Below are positions 1 to 6,364 of a stretch of 15,170 bases of DNA, in pieces (position 1 is the stretch's first letter; every line of letters begins with the position of its first letter). The notes beneath the pieces were generated by a model, which did no database searches, was not told the DNA's origin, and worked only from the letters and a program-made list of their open reading frames with translations. The stretch covers positions 1 through 15,170 of the forward strand of contig CALYVJ010000013.1 of assembly GCA_945494195.1 (NCBI GenBank), in the 5' to 3' direction. The DNA is from an uncultured Selenomonas sp. GTDB taxonomy: Bacteria > Bacillota > Negativicutes > Selenomonadales > Selenomonadaceae. Both the position numbers and the translations under genes were made by a program.

Positions 1-27
1 GGTTTTTTATACCCGAAGCGGATAAGG

Positions 28-68
28 AGAGGCTAGGATAATCTTGCGAAAATCCTCGCCTCTTTTTT
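28..68 (+). terminator. Intrinsic terminator, plus-strand orientation
   Basis: An imperfect hairpin pairs bases 28–33 with 58–63 and 35–39 with 52–56, with one mismatch (34/57) and a 12-base loop. It is followed directly by six T (63–68). The T run lies on the plus strand; read on the minus strand the stem is followed by CTCCTTATCC, which is not U-rich. The orientation therefore suits a plus-strand gene arriving from left of the window and converging on the minus-strand gene that ends at 67. Its last bases overlap the stop codon of that gene. A second TTTTTTAT stands at 3–10 and could be the tail of another hairpin cut off by the window edge. Confidence 0.6.
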
Positions 69-921
69 ATTTCACCGAATGGATTGGCGGCAACTCTACT
101 ATCTTCTCTAAGCGCTCCACATGAACCGGAGCGACCTTTTCAATGGGTGGCAGTTCCACCACCTCCCCCGACGACAAAATGCGCACTGTCCGTGGCCCAG
201 CAGGCACCGGCTGAACCGGCGGCAGCGGTACCGTTTTGCCCGCCAACTGAATGCCAGACTGATGTACAACAGCAACTGGCTCAGGCTCCGGCAAAGCCAC
301 TACCCGGCCGCCCATTGCGCCACCAAAACTACGGGCAGCTTCATTGCCGTTAAGGGGATAGATGCGCAAATCCGTATCCCTGTCATCGATAGTTTTTGCT
401 CCCTTTGCACCCTCCGCATAGGTACCATTTCCCCATGCTGTCTCCGAGCCACTGCCCGTATCATTCTGCAATCCGCTGCCATTTGCTCCCGTATCGCTTC
501 CTGTAAGACCATTCGTTCCAGCAGATGTGCCAGCGCTCCCCAGATTATCAAAGCTATTGCTGCCAGAATTGCCACTATCGCCACCATTAATATTTTCCCC
601 AGCAGCATGAATTCCCGTTTGCGTCCCAGCTGTAGTTGCCGCCGGATTCTGCACACTGCTGCGTTTTTTCTTCATATTCTCCACATCGGCAGCGGTAATA
701 ATGATAGGGATGGCCTTTTCCGTAATCACTTCAGCCTGCGGAGTTCCCACCGATAATTTTTTTGCTTCTTGATTTACCGCTTCCCAACGAAATGCAGCCT
801 GATTTCCCTTTTGCTGCTGCGCATCCACAGCGCTCGTGTCTACACCTGCGTAACATGTGGAAGATAGCATTGCCATGACTGCCATCATCAGTGCCGTCTT
901 CGTCCGTTTTGTGTGATTCAT
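67..921 (-). CDS. Secreted low-complexity, proline-tailed protein of unknown function
   Basis: I do not recognise a family for this 284-residue protein. Residues 1–25 form a clear Sec signal peptide: basic start (NHTKRTK), hydrophobic core, and likely cleavage after CYA. The mature part has a short charged region (about 35–90), a Gly/Ser/Asn/Thr-rich low-complexity stretch (about 95–170), then a proline-rich tail with PEPEPV, VPLPPVQPVP and two copies of VELPPI (255–260 and 275–280). The layout suggests an exported protein with a flexible linker and a proline-rich spacer or binding tail, but no enzyme motif is visible. An in-frame TTG at 936 would add five residues; I chose the ATG at 921 because a GGGGG Shine-Dalgarno (930–934) sits 8 bases before it. 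A terminator (1010–1046) separates it from the gene upstream, so it should have its own promoter in 935–1009, where I find no convincing pair of boxes. Confidence 0.8.
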   Translation of the reverse strand: MNHTKRTKTALMMAVMAMLSSTCYAGVDTSAVDAQQQKGNQAAFRWEAVNQEAKKLSVGTPQAEVITEKAIPIIITAADVENMKKKRSSVQNPAATTAGTQTGIHAAGENINGGDSGNSGSNSFDNLGSAGTSAGTNGLTGSDTGANGSGLQNDTGSGSETAWGNGTYAEGAKGAKTIDDRDTDLRIYPLNGNEAARSFGGAMGGRVVALPEPEPVAVVHQSGIQLAGKTVPLPPVQPVPAGPRTVRILSSGEVVELPPIEKVAPVHVERLEKIVELPPIHSVK

Positions 922-1009
922 CCGGTTAGCCCCCAATATATCGTAATGCTGCGTAAATTCGTTTTATTAGTATTTAATTCGGCAAGTACTGGAAAAATCC
1001 TTCTTATCA

Positions 1010-1046
1010 ACAAAAAGAGACTGCGATATTCACAGTCTCTTTTTGT
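1010..1046 (-). terminator. Strong intrinsic terminator (symmetrical)
   Basis: A perfect 14-base-pair stem pairs 1010–1023 with 1033–1046 around a 9-base loop. The arms carry A5 on one side and T5 on the other, so the structure has a U-rich 3' arm in either direction. It lies 9 bases downstream of the stop codon of the minus-strand gene 1055–1693 and closes the rimO–pncC–helicase–1055 operon. Confidence 0.85.
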
Positions 1047-1054
1047 CCTGCAGT

Positions 1055-1693
1055 TTATTTTTCTCTGAAGGTCATTGCCCCGTTCTGAAATTTGATGATT
1101 TCACTTTCCCGAAGCTCCGGATTATCAATCAGCTGCAAGGAATAACAGCCGCCCTTATTTCCCCGGAAGAACAACACCGCCATCTGCGTATCAGCCTTTG
1201 CCATTACATCCGGCTTGCCATCCCCATCCGTATCCAGTTCTACTTCCTTAGCAGTCAGCGCATAGATGGCTTTATTATCCTTGTTGAGATTCACCACCAT
1301 GACACCTTCATAGGGATTGCTCTGCATGATGCCATCCAGGTATTTTTTTGCCTCCGCCTCATTCATCTTATTGAAATCCGGCGTCTTCTTTTTATCAAAA
1401 GCATCGGACAACACCAGCCAGGCATTTTTGATATGATACCCATCATTATCAAAAATCAAAACTTCACCTTTTCTGCCTTCCATCAGAAGATTAGCAGGAA
1501 TTACATGGGGCTTTTTCGGACAAGCTATCGTATATCCATAATTTTTGCTCGTATAAAGATATCCTTCGACAGCGGCAGCTGGTGCGGCAACGGCCGTTTT
1601 GTCCTTCTTAGCCTCGGCTGGCTGCACTCCGCCTGCGAGCAGCAGCGACACCACCAGACAACCAATCGTCATCATGACTTTTTTTCCATTCAT
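1055..1693 (-). CDS. Secreted protein of unknown function with an acidic DxDxDG motif
   Basis: This 212-residue protein begins with a Sec signal peptide: MNGKK, a hydrophobic run at about 6–22, and likely cleavage after AEA at residue 28. Cys12 lies too early, with the hydrophobic stretch still following it, to be a lipobox. The mature part has an aromatic opening (YLYTSKNYGYTIACP), an alternating hydrophobic/charged body resembling an alpha/beta domain, and DTDGDGKPD at 154–162. That motif matches the calcium-binding loop pattern DxDxDG of EF-hand or dockerin-like sites, but there is only one copy. Two cysteines (58 and 183) could form a disulfide outside the cytoplasm. I cannot name a family. 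The ATG at 1693 has GAGGG about 10 bases upstream. The gene follows the helicase after 28 bases, so it is probably the last member of that operon, ending at the terminator 1010–1046. Confidence 0.8.
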   Translation of the reverse strand: MNGKKVMMTIGCLVVSLLLAGGVQPAEAKKDKTAVAAPAAAVEGYLYTSKNYGYTIACPKKPHVIPANLLMEGRKGEVLIFDNDGYHIKNAWLVLSDAFDKKKTPDFNKMNEAEAKKYLDGIMQSNPYEGVMVVNLNKDNKAIYALTAKEVELDTDGDGKPDVMAKADTQMAVLFFRGNKGGCYSLQLIDNPELRESEIIKFQNGAMTFREK

Positions 1694-1721
1694 GAATCAT
1701 GCCCTCTTTCCCCCAAGAATC

Positions 1722-3302
1722 TCAGCGCTTACGTGCTGGTTCAACATTTATTTTATAACCTTTAACCGTATTGCGGTGCATGACATTCATAACCCGCTCG
1801 GCTACATTTTCCGGCACCTCTACGAAAGTAAACCGATCGTAGATGTTGATGACCCCAATGGTATCCCCTGGAATATCCGCCTCACCGGCAATAGCCCGTA
1901 CGATATCTGACGGACGAATCTTCTGGCTGCGTCCAATGTTCAAGAACAAACGCACCATCCCCGGAGCTCCGCCCGTATCCCCAAAGCCTTCTTTTTCCTT
2001 CGGGCTTTCTTCCTTGAATCCCTCCAGCGAAAGTTTTAGGGCAGCAGCAGCAATATCCACCATATCAAAGCCTTCATCTGCTACATCCGAAATAATCGTA
2101 TGGTAATCATCGTAATGATTCTGCTGCAGCGTCTTGATAAGACGCTCCTGCACCAAATCCTTCTGCCGTTCGAGAATATCCGAGGCCGAAGGAAGTTCAC
2201 GGCGCTGGATCTTTGTATGGGCCAGCTTCATAATCAAACGGAGCTGACGATACTCTTTGGGCTCAATAAAGGTCATCGCAACACCAGTGCGGCCTGCACG
2301 GCCCGTACGGCCGATACGATGGACATAAGATTCGTGATCCTGCGGAACGTCATAGTTGATGACATGGGTAATATCATCGATGTCAATGCCGCGTGCTGCT
2401 ACATCCGTAGCAATCAGCACATCGATACGCCCTTCACGGAACTTTTTCATCACACGATCACGCTGGATCTGTGACAAGTCACCATGAAGGCCGCCTGCCG
2501 AATAGCCACGGGCATCGAGGGATGCCGCTAAATCATCGACAGCACGCTTGGTACGGCAAAAGATGATGAGTTTTCCTGTCTCTTCCACATCCAGCACCCG
2601 GCAAAGTCCGTCAAATTTCTGCCGGGTCTCATAATATACCTGATCAATCAGGGGAACCGTCAGATTTTCCCGGGTAATCGTCACTTGCTGGGGATTTTTC
2701 ATATAACGATGTGAAAGCTTTTCAATCGGGCCTGGCATCGTAGCCGAAAACAACAGCGTTTGGCGCTCTTCCGGTAGATTCCGGATGATGGTTTCGATAT
2801 CCTCAATAAACCCCATATCCAGCATTTCATCCGCTTCATCCAAAACCAAAGTCTGGACATCCGCCAGGCGGATCGTTTCGCGCTGCAGATGGTCCAGCAA
2901 CCGCCCTGGCGTTCCCACGATGATATGAACCCCCCGCTTCAGGGCACGGATCTGACGATCAATAGACTGCCCTCCATAGATAGGAAGCGTACGGACATGT
3001 TTGAATTTGCCGATTTTATTCAGCTCCTCGGCTGTCTGAATCGCCAATTCCCGGGTAGGCGTCAAAACCAAGGCTTGAATACGATGATTTTTTGCCATCG
3101 TCTTTTCCACCGTAGGAATGCCAAATGCTGCCGTCTTGCCGGTTCCTGTCTGCGCCTGCCCGATAACATCATGACCTTCCAAAGCCAAGGGTATCGTTTG
3201 CGCCTGAATGGGTGATGGCTCCTCAAAGCCCATGGCCTCCACTGCCTGCAGAATTTTGCGGCTAAGATTTATCTCACCAAATTGTTTCAATTCTTGTTTC
3301 AA
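1722..3302 (-). CDS. deaD: DEAD-box ATP-dependent RNA helicase with DbpA-type RNA-binding tail
   Basis: This 526-residue protein is a complete DEAD-box helicase that unwinds RNA using ATP, likely in ribosome assembly, cold adaptation or RNA decay. The motifs appear in order: Q motif (FGEINLS to PSPIQ, about 8–33), Walker A AQTGTGKT (50–57), PTRELA (82–87), GG (110–111), TPGR (121–124), DEAD (155–158), SAT (186–188), ATDVAARGID (298–307) and HRIGRTGR (328–335). A linker of about 100 residues leads to a C-terminal DbpA-like RNA-binding domain (about 449–523, opening VRLFLNIGRSQKI). That architecture is shared by DeaD/CsdA and DbpA/YxiN, and the linker length does not decide between them, so the symbol is tentative. 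Translation starts at a TTG (3302) behind a perfect AGGAGG; the start overlaps the pncC stop codon as TTGA, which indicates translational coupling. Confidence 0.96.
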   Translation of the reverse strand: MKQELKQFGEINLSRKILQAVEAMGFEEPSPIQAQTIPLALEGHDVIGQAQTGTGKTAAFGIPTVEKTMAKNHRIQALVLTPTRELAIQTAEELNKIGKFKHVRTLPIYGGQSIDRQIRALKRGVHIIVGTPGRLLDHLQRETIRLADVQTLVLDEADEMLDMGFIEDIETIIRNLPEERQTLLFSATMPGPIEKLSHRYMKNPQQVTITRENLTVPLIDQVYYETRQKFDGLCRVLDVEETGKLIIFCRTKRAVDDLAASLDARGYSAGGLHGDLSQIQRDRVMKKFREGRIDVLIATDVAARGIDIDDITHVINYDVPQDHESYVHRIGRTGRAGRTGVAMTFIEPKEYRQLRLIMKLAHTKIQRRELPSASDILERQKDLVQERLIKTLQQNHYDDYHTIISDVADEGFDMVDIAAAALKLSLEGFKEESPKEKEGFGDTGGAPGMVRLFLNIGRSQKIRPSDIVRAIAGEADIPGDTIGVINIYDRFTFVEVPENVAERVMNVMHRNTVKGYKINVEPARKR

Positions 3303-3781
3303 AAAGATCCTCCTGATAAATACTCTACTATCATGTGCAAAGCCATCTCTGCACTTTGCTGTTTGATTTCCACACGATTACCATGAAAATGATTTTCGCG
3401 GACTTTTGTTCCCCATCTGCCAGCAACTGCGATATACACTAACCCCACCGGCCGCTCTTTACTGCCCCCCCCGGGGCCTGCCAGTCCGGTTATGCCAACG
3501 CCCAAATCCGTCCCAATCAACTGGCGGATACCTTCGGCCATTTCACCAGCCGTCTCTGCCGATACCTCTGTATGAGCAGCAATCGTTGCCGGCTTAACCC
3601 CTACAATCCGCTCTTTTACTGGATTGGTATATGACACCACCGATCCCATGACATAGGCCGAACTGCCCGGAACATCGGTCAGCCTGCTGGTCAATAAACC
3701 ACCGGTACAAGACTCTGCGCAGGCGATGGTCTGCTGCTGGGCCGCCAACAATTGGCCCACGGTATTCTCCAACCTTTTCAT
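3299..3781 (-). CDS. pncC: Nicotinamide-nucleotide amidase (stand-alone CinA C-terminal domain)
   Basis: This 160-residue protein matches the CinA C-terminal (PncC) domain over its whole length. PncC enzymes hydrolyse nicotinamide mononucleotide to nicotinate mononucleotide and ammonia, recycling pyridine nucleotide in the cytoplasm. Signature segments are AESCTGG (22–28, with the family's conserved Ser24), YTNPVK (51–56), GITGLAGPGGG (96–106) and RPVGLVYIA. The N-terminal MoCF-like domain found in long CinA proteins is absent, as in E. coli PncC. The ATG at 3781 follows GGGAGG (3789–3794) at an ideal 7 bases. An in-frame ATG at 3799 forms an ATGA overlap with the rimO stop but has only a distant AGGAG, so the product could instead be 166 residues. 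Its product is the substrate of NadD, encoded elsewhere in this window. Confidence 0.92.
   Translation of the reverse strand: MKRLENTVGQLLAAQQQTIACAESCTGGLLTSRLTDVPGSSAYVMGSVVSYTNPVKERIVGVKPATIAAHTEVSAETAGEMAEGIRQLIGTDLGVGITGLAGPGGGSKERPVGLVYIAVAGRWGTKVRENHFHGNRVEIKQQSAEMALHMIVEYLSGGSF
3309..3314 (-). promoter_or_regulatory. Ribosome binding site deciding a TTG start (helicase)
   Basis: On the minus strand this reads AGGAGG and ends 6 bases before the TTG at 3302. The next in-frame ATG lies far inside the helicase, past the Q motif, so the TTG start is the only one compatible with an intact protein. The site lies within the last codons of pncC. Confidence 0.85.
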
Positions 3782-3795
3782 GGTCATGCCTCCCG

Positions 3796-5127
3796 TCATT
3801 CGGACAGCTTTTCTCCTACCACATCATAGGTAAATCCCTGCAGGACTTTGACCCGGATGATGTCGCCAGGCTTACTGTCCCTATCATTTTCCACATAAAC
3901 CTGGCCATCGACTTCCGGCGCCTCTCGATAGGAACGGCCAACGCAGATATTGGGCTGCTCTTCGTCGCGGCCCTCCACCAGTACCTCCAGCTCTTTTCCC
4001 TCAAGGGATTGATTGACCTCCTCGGAAATCTTGCTCTGCAAGCTCATAAGATCATGGTAGCGTTCCTGCATAACCTCTTCCGGGACCTGATTGGGCATGC
4101 CATAGGCAGGGGTGTCCTCCTCACGGGAATAGGTAAAGACTCCCACCTTATCCAGCCGCTGTTCTTCTAAGAACTTGCGCAAGGTTTGGAACTGCTCATC
4201 TGTTTCGCCGGGGAAACCAACGATAAAAGTCGAACGGATGGTAACGCCTGGAATCTTCTTACGAAGTTTGTCCAGCAATGCCACCATTTCCTCGCGGGTA
4301 TCCGGCCGGTGCATAGACCGCAGCAATTCGTTATCGGCATGCTGCAGCGGTAAATCCACGTATTTGCAGATTTTAGGCTCTGAAGCATATACATCGATAA
4401 GTTCATCCGTAAAGAATTTGGGATAAAGATACAGCGTACGAACCCATTTGAGTTTAGGCACCTTGACCACATTCCGTAAAAGCTCTGCCAGCGAAGGTTT
4501 GCCATAAAGGTCCTTGCCATACATCGTGCTGTCCTGCGCAATCAGAACTACTTCCCGCACACCTTTTTCGGTAAGATGCTCAATTTCCTTGCAAATATCT
4601 TCAATCCGGCGGCTACGGTAATGACCGCGAATCTGCGGAATCGCACAAAATGCGCAACGATTGTCACAACCTTCCGCAATCTTGACATAGGCCGTATAAT
4701 CCGGAGTTGTCGTAATCCGTGGCGTCTTTTCATCATAAAGGGTATCGTCCTCATCGGCTATAACGACGCGATGCCCTTTAAGCGTTTCCTCCACCGCCTC
4801 CATAATGCGGCCCCAGGCACCGGTTCCCAAAATTGCATCAGCCTCCGGCAATTCATCCAGAAGTTCCTGCTTATACCGCTGCCCCAGGCAGCCTGCAACA
4901 ATCAAGCTGCGGCAGCGTCCCGTTTCCTTATAATCGGCCATGTTGAGAACCGTCGTGATGGACTCCTCTTTGGCCGACTGGATAAACGCACACGTATTGA
5001 CAATAAGGATATCCGCCTCCGCCGGATTGGACGTCAACTCAATCCCATGCGCCTTAAGTTCCCCCAGCATAACCTCTGTATCTACCAAATTCTTGGAACA
5101 GCCAAGACTAATAAAACCTGCTTTCAC
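3796..5127 (-). CDS. rimO: Ribosomal protein S12 aspartate methylthiotransferase RimO
   Basis: This 443-residue protein is a full-length radical-SAM methylthiotransferase that adds a methylthio group to a conserved aspartate of ribosomal protein S12. The N-terminal UPF0004 domain carries the three cysteines for the auxiliary 4Fe-4S cluster (Cys10 in SLGCSKNLVD, Cys46 in NTCAF, Cys80 in AGCLGQR). The radical-SAM motif CDNRCAFC spans 154–161, and a TRAM RNA/protein-binding domain occupies about 375–441. SLGCSKNLVD and IPQIRGHYRSR are typical of RimO rather than the tRNA enzyme MiaB. The start is GTG at 5127, fixed by AGGAGG (5135–5140) 7 bases upstream. It heads the compact rimO–pncC–helicase–1055 operon. 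In many Bacillota rimO is followed by pgsA, cinA and recA; here only the CinA C-terminal domain remains in that position. Confidence 0.97.
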   Translation of the reverse strand: MKAGFISLGCSKNLVDTEVMLGELKAHGIELTSNPAEADILIVNTCAFIQSAKEESITTVLNMADYKETGRCRSLIVAGCLGQRYKQELLDELPEADAILGTGAWGRIMEAVEETLKGHRVVIADEDDTLYDEKTPRITTTPDYTAYVKIAEGCDNRCAFCAIPQIRGHYRSRRIEDICKEIEHLTEKGVREVVLIAQDSTMYGKDLYGKPSLAELLRNVVKVPKLKWVRTLYLYPKFFTDELIDVYASEPKICKYVDLPLQHADNELLRSMHRPDTREEMVALLDKLRKKIPGVTIRSTFIVGFPGETDEQFQTLRKFLEEQRLDKVGVFTYSREEDTPAYGMPNQVPEEVMQERYHDLMSLQSKISEEVNQSLEGKELEVLVEGRDEEQPNICVGRSYREAPEVDGQVYVENDRDSKPGDIIRVKVLQGFTYDVVGEKLSE

Positions 5128-5134
5128 TTTGTTG

Positions 5135-5140
5135 CCTCCT
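5135..5140 (-). promoter_or_regulatory. Ribosome binding site deciding a GTG start (rimO)
   Basis: AGGAGG on the minus strand stands 7 bases before the GTG at 5127. The encoded sequence from that GTG aligns with the usual RimO N-terminus, so no later start is needed. Confidence 0.85.
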
Positions 5141-5149
5141 AAATTCTAT

Positions 5150-5204
5150 TTCCCAAAACAAGACACAGAGGATACTGCCCATATCTACAGGCCGCATCCT
5201 CTGT
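5150..5204 (-). terminator. Intrinsic terminator-like hairpin after the binding-protein gene
   Basis: An 11-base-pair stem pairs 5194–5204 with 5165–5175 (one G·U in the RNA), with a further short GCC/GGC stem inside. On the minus strand it is followed by a moderately U-rich tail, GTCTTGTTTT. It lies 9 bases after the stop of the solute-binding protein gene and before rimO, so it most likely separates the two units. The U tract is interrupted, so leakage into rimO is possible; I see no convincing rimO promoter in the remaining space. Confidence 0.6.
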
Positions 5205-5213
5205 TTTAGCCAA

Positions 5214-6254
5214 TCATTTGAAGCGGATCTCCTTCACCCAGCGGTCCAGGAAATCATGCTTTTGTTCGGTACTGAACAACCCCGGCTGGTTAAAAAGAAT
5301 CATGTTCTTACCCGCAAACGACTTATAGGCAAGCGTTCCCGGATTTGTTGGTACAAAATAGAAGCCCTGCTCCTGCAGTGCCAGCTGAGCCTCATCTGTA
5401 AGCAGCCAATCCGAAAACTCCTTGGCTGCGGCAACATCTTTCTCACCAGCTTTAAAGGTCATGGCAGTGCCAGTCACCATAGCCGCTGTTCCATCCGCAG
5501 GATATACTACCTGCAACGGATAACCGTCCTGCATATACCGGATGGTCTCGCTCTCGACCGCAATCGAAATATCGACCTCCCCCATTCCAGCCTGACGAAC
5601 CGGATTGGACAAATAGCGCGCATATTGCACAACCTTTGGATGAATCTGCCGCCAGATATCATAGGTAGCAGCATCGCCAAATTGGGCAATCATACTGATG
5701 AGCAAATTCGCAGAAGCGTCTGCTGCCAAAAAATCTGTCACACCGATGCGGACATTTTTTTTCTGGGCCAATTCCGTCCAAGTATCCGGAATCTGTACTT
5801 GCGTTTTCAAATAATCCTTATTAACGCAAAAGATAATGGGATCATACCATATCCCCACCCAGTAGCCATTCTCTTCCCGGAAATCCGAAGCTACCTGGTC
5901 ACCAGCCTGGGACAAATACGGAACGAGTTCGCCTGCCGCCGCAGCCTTCCTAAGGGTTTCCCGGTCTGCTAACACCATTGCACATGCCCCATTGTCACCA
6001 GCGGCCTGCTCCTTTAAGCGGCTCAGGATCTGGTCAGACGACAACGGCACAAAATTAACCCTTACCCCATGCTGTTTCTCATAAGCAGCGGTAAGGATTG
6101 ATACATGTTCAGCCGGTAATGTCGTATAAACGGTAAACTCCTGCATCGGACGCTTTTCCGTATCATGCCCGGCCCCTGCCAGATAAGCGGAGCCTGTCAC
6201 CACAATCAGCAACAGCAAAAAGGACGTCAACAGAAGGGATGTATATCGTCTCAT
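5214..6254 (-). CDS. Periplasmic solute-binding protein, AfuA/FbpA-like (ABC type)
   Basis: This 346-residue protein resembles the extracellular solute-binding family of AfuA/FbpA-type importers (COG1840-like), which carry ferric iron, aminoethylphosphonate or similar ligands to a membrane permease. Residues 1–28 form a basic then strongly hydrophobic signal sequence without a lipobox cysteine, so the protein is either cleaved and periplasmic or stays anchored by its N-terminus. The mature part opens with EFTVYTTLPAEH, the usual first beta strand, and continues with the family pattern including GIWYDPIIFCVN (about 134–145), YPADGTAAMV (251–260) and FVPTNPG near 300. I cannot read the ligand from sequence; an adjacent tyrosine pair typical of iron binders is not evident. 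The ATG at 6254 follows AGGTGAGG (6264–6271); an in-frame GTG at 6269 lies inside that site and is unlikely. No permease or ATPase gene adjoins it, which is unusual. Confidence 0.88.
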   Translation of the reverse strand: MRRYTSLLLTSFLLLLIVVTGSAYLAGAGHDTEKRPMQEFTVYTTLPAEHVSILTAAYEKQHGVRVNFVPLSSDQILSRLKEQAAGDNGACAMVLADRETLRKAAAAGELVPYLSQAGDQVASDFREENGYWVGIWYDPIIFCVNKDYLKTQVQIPDTWTELAQKKNVRIGVTDFLAADASANLLISMIAQFGDAATYDIWRQIHPKVVQYARYLSNPVRQAGMGEVDISIAVESETIRYMQDGYPLQVVYPADGTAAMVTGTAMTFKAGEKDVAAAKEFSDWLLTDEAQLALQEQGFYFVPTNPGTLAYKSFAGKNMILFNQPGLFSTEQKHDFLDRWVKEIRFK

Positions 6255-6295
6255 GAAAGGATACCTCACCTAAAAAGACAAAACTAATCAGTATC

Positions 6296-6324
6296 ATTCT
6301 ATCATAAGAAAAGGACCACCGCAA
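6296..6324 (-). promoter_or_regulatory. Candidate sigma-70-type promoter for the binding-protein gene
   Basis: On the minus strand a -35 TTGCGG (6324–6319) is followed by a 17-base spacer and TAGAAT (6301–6296). TG stands one base before the -10 box, which makes it an extended -10. The predicted transcript would start near 6289, giving a leader of about 35 bases with AGGTGAGG before the ATG at 6254. The -35 box lies inside the hairpin of the upstream cheV terminator. The -35 match is only three of six, so the extended -10 carries most of the evidence. Confidence 0.5.
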
Positions 6325-6338
6325 TATAGCGGCAGTCC
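6308..6338 (-). terminator. Intrinsic terminator after cheV
   Basis: A 10-base-pair RNA stem (6338–6329 with 6322–6313, two G·U pairs in the middle) closes a six-base loop and is followed on the minus strand by TTTTC. It lies 26 bases after the cheV stop codon and isolates cheV from the next gene. Confidence 0.75.
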
Positions 6339-6364
6339 CTAATCGTTCTTGACTTGCTAAAAAA

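Noticed and set aside
121..756. Long plus-strand open frame opposite the secreted low-complexity gene
   Set aside because: It is antisense to a protein with a convincing signal peptide and ribosome site. Its own translation is Arg/Cys/His-rich without domain features, and it has no ribosome site.
937..1009. Promoter for the left-most gene
   Set aside because: AT-rich bases and a TTGCCG are present, but no -10 hexamer of reasonable match stands at 16–18 bases. A promoter is expected here, but I cannot point to it.
1043..1765. Plus-strand open frame of 240 codons antisense to 1055–1693
   Set aside because: It begins at a TTG inside the terminator stem with no ribosome site, and it runs across the end of the helicase gene.
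4167..4541. Minus-strand alternative-frame ORF inside rimO
   Set aside because: It lies wholly inside rimO, is rich in Arg, Trp and Cys as expected from a shifted frame, and there is no frameshift in rimO that it could repair.
4576..5142. Plus-strand open frame of 188 codons opposite rimO
   Set aside because: rimO is intact and full length on the other strand; the antisense frame has no recognisable domain.
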